Shown: positions 6,253-6,685 of the stretch, piece after piece | How the letters are laid out: every line of letters begins with the position of its first letter | How positions within the stretch are numbered: the stretch's first letter is position 1 | Source of the DNA: CAWELS01 sp964468205 | GTDB taxonomy: Bacteria > Acidobacteriota > Terriglobia > Bryobacterales > Bryobacteraceae | Direction: 5' to 3' | DNA: 6,685 nucleotides | Assembly (NCBI GenBank): GCA_964468205.1 | Contig: CAYXVG010000150.1 | Coordinates: forward strand, 1 to 6,685 | The notes under the pieces: generated by a model | Database searches by the model: none | Told to the model about the DNA's origin: nothing | Seen by the model: only the letters and a program-made list of their open reading frames with translations | Position numbers and translations under genes: made by a program

Positions 6253-6261
6253 ATTATATCA
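6253..6261 (-). promoter_or_regulatory. Extended -10 promoter of the membrane-protein gene
   Basis: On the minus strand the sequence TGATATAAT gives a consensus -10 (TATAAT, plus-strand 6253-6258) with the TG of an extended -10. No good -35 hexamer is found 16-18 bases upstream, as is common for extended -10 promoters. Transcription would start near 6246, leaving a leader of about 30 bases before the ATG at 6216 and about 56 before the ATG at 6190. Confidence 0.55.
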
Positions 6262-6388
6262 GGCGCAGGCCCGCAGTATCTGTGGTCTGGTGGTGCGGAG
6301 CGAGTGTGCCGAATTTGCCAGTCGGTTGCCTGCTCGTCGGAGGTCGTCGTTTGGCGCGACCTGTGGTCATCGGTCAGTTGACGCGCCA

Positions 6389-6475
6389 CCCTCAGGCATT
6401 GCACAAACTGGCGCTTTGTCACGAGCCACGAGCCCCAGTGTGGCCGAGTGTGCCGAGTAGGACCTTCTTTCGATC
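6389..6475. repeat. Repeat block A, copy 2
   Basis: Direct-orientation partner of 483-563. Compared with copy 1 it has scattered substitutions and a 7-base insertion that makes a local near-duplication (gccgagtgtgccgagt). It lies about 200 bases upstream of the membrane-protein start, just as copy 1 lies upstream of a hicB start. Start-to-start distance between the two copies is 5906 bases. Confidence 0.8.
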
Positions 6476-6631
6476 GCCCTCCGCATCGGTTATCACCAAA
6501 CCACTTCCCAGGAACAGGCCGGCGAGCCGTCATCCAGGCGATCCGCCCCCAGCACCGCCGTGAAAATGTGCGACTGCATGTGCCCCTGCCTGCTCAGTAC
6601 TGCGAGCCGCCCATCGCCCCCGACACCCAGG

Positions 6632-6685
6632 ACACTCAGGGACTGGCTTCAGTGTCCCAAGAGCTCCGCTCGCGTGGACACTGTT
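6632..6685. repeat. Repeat block B, copy 2, cut by the window edge
   Basis: Identical over all 54 bases to 677-730 and in the same orientation, 5955 bases away. It contains the same nested hairpin (6650-6683). The match runs to the last base of the window, so the repeat may continue and could include the C-tract region seen beside copy 1. Two near-repeated 9-mers (gacacccag, gacactcag) at 6622-6639 form its left border. Confidence 0.85.

Larger units (their letters stand above)
6191..6685. other. Non-coding right end with promoter and second repeat set
   Basis: 495 bases running to the window edge. It contains the possible leader and extended -10 promoter of the membrane-protein gene, then repeat A2 (6389-6475) and repeat B2 (6632-6685). 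The stretch between the two blocks does not match the corresponding stretch between A1 and B1. Open frames on both strands here are short and unlike any family I know. Confidence 0.65.

Noticed and set aside
1..6685. An integron cassette array
   Set aside because: The one-strand, gene-plus-spacer layout resembles one, but I found no repeated attC-like sites in the spacers and no integrase.
1..6685. CRISPR array, tRNA genes or transposase genes
   Set aside because: No regularly spaced repeats, no tRNA-like cloverleaf sequence and no transposase motif were found on either strand.

Overview
This is a bacterial accessory region of moderately high GC. Every gene I can support lies on the minus strand, so the genes are transcribed from the right edge of the window toward the left. 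No ribosomal, tRNA or housekeeping marker is present, so the organism cannot be named from the sequence. The HicA/HicB sequences and long non-coding spacers give a weak impression of a planctomycete (Gemmata-like) genome, which I hold with low confidence.

Layout from right to left, in transcription order. 6685-6191 is non-coding; it holds two repeat blocks (B2 and A2) and an extended -10 promoter. 6190-5618 encodes a small multi-pass membrane protein, preceded by a possible nine-codon leader. 5370-4528 encodes a 280-residue protein with a D...ExK signature resembling PD-(D/E)XK nucleases. 4527-4091 is a spacer. 4090-3175 is an ApeA-like HEPN ribonuclease gene with an intact RxxxxH motif but broken by a frameshift near 3838. 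3120-1912 encodes a 402-residue TIR-domain protein, only 54 bases after the HEPN gene. 1911-1323 is a spacer with an unassigned open stretch. 1322-887 is a complete hicB-hicA toxin-antitoxin pair. 886-344 is a spacer carrying a G-quadruplex candidate, a stem-loop and a second set of the two repeat blocks (B1 and A1). 343-1 is a second hicB followed by a hicA that runs off the left edge. That partial hicA is easy to miss because it lacks a stop codon inside the window.

The content (two toxin-antitoxin modules, a TIR protein, a HEPN RNase, a nuclease-like protein and a membrane protein) is typical of a defence island. The most interesting points are the HEPN-TIR gene pair, which I do not recognise as a named system; the composite A/B repeat that brackets about 5.9 kb of this cargo in direct orientation; and the identical 8-base overlap (ATGCCTAG) at which both hicB genes run into their hicA partners. 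The HEPN copy may be inactive here because of the frameshift.
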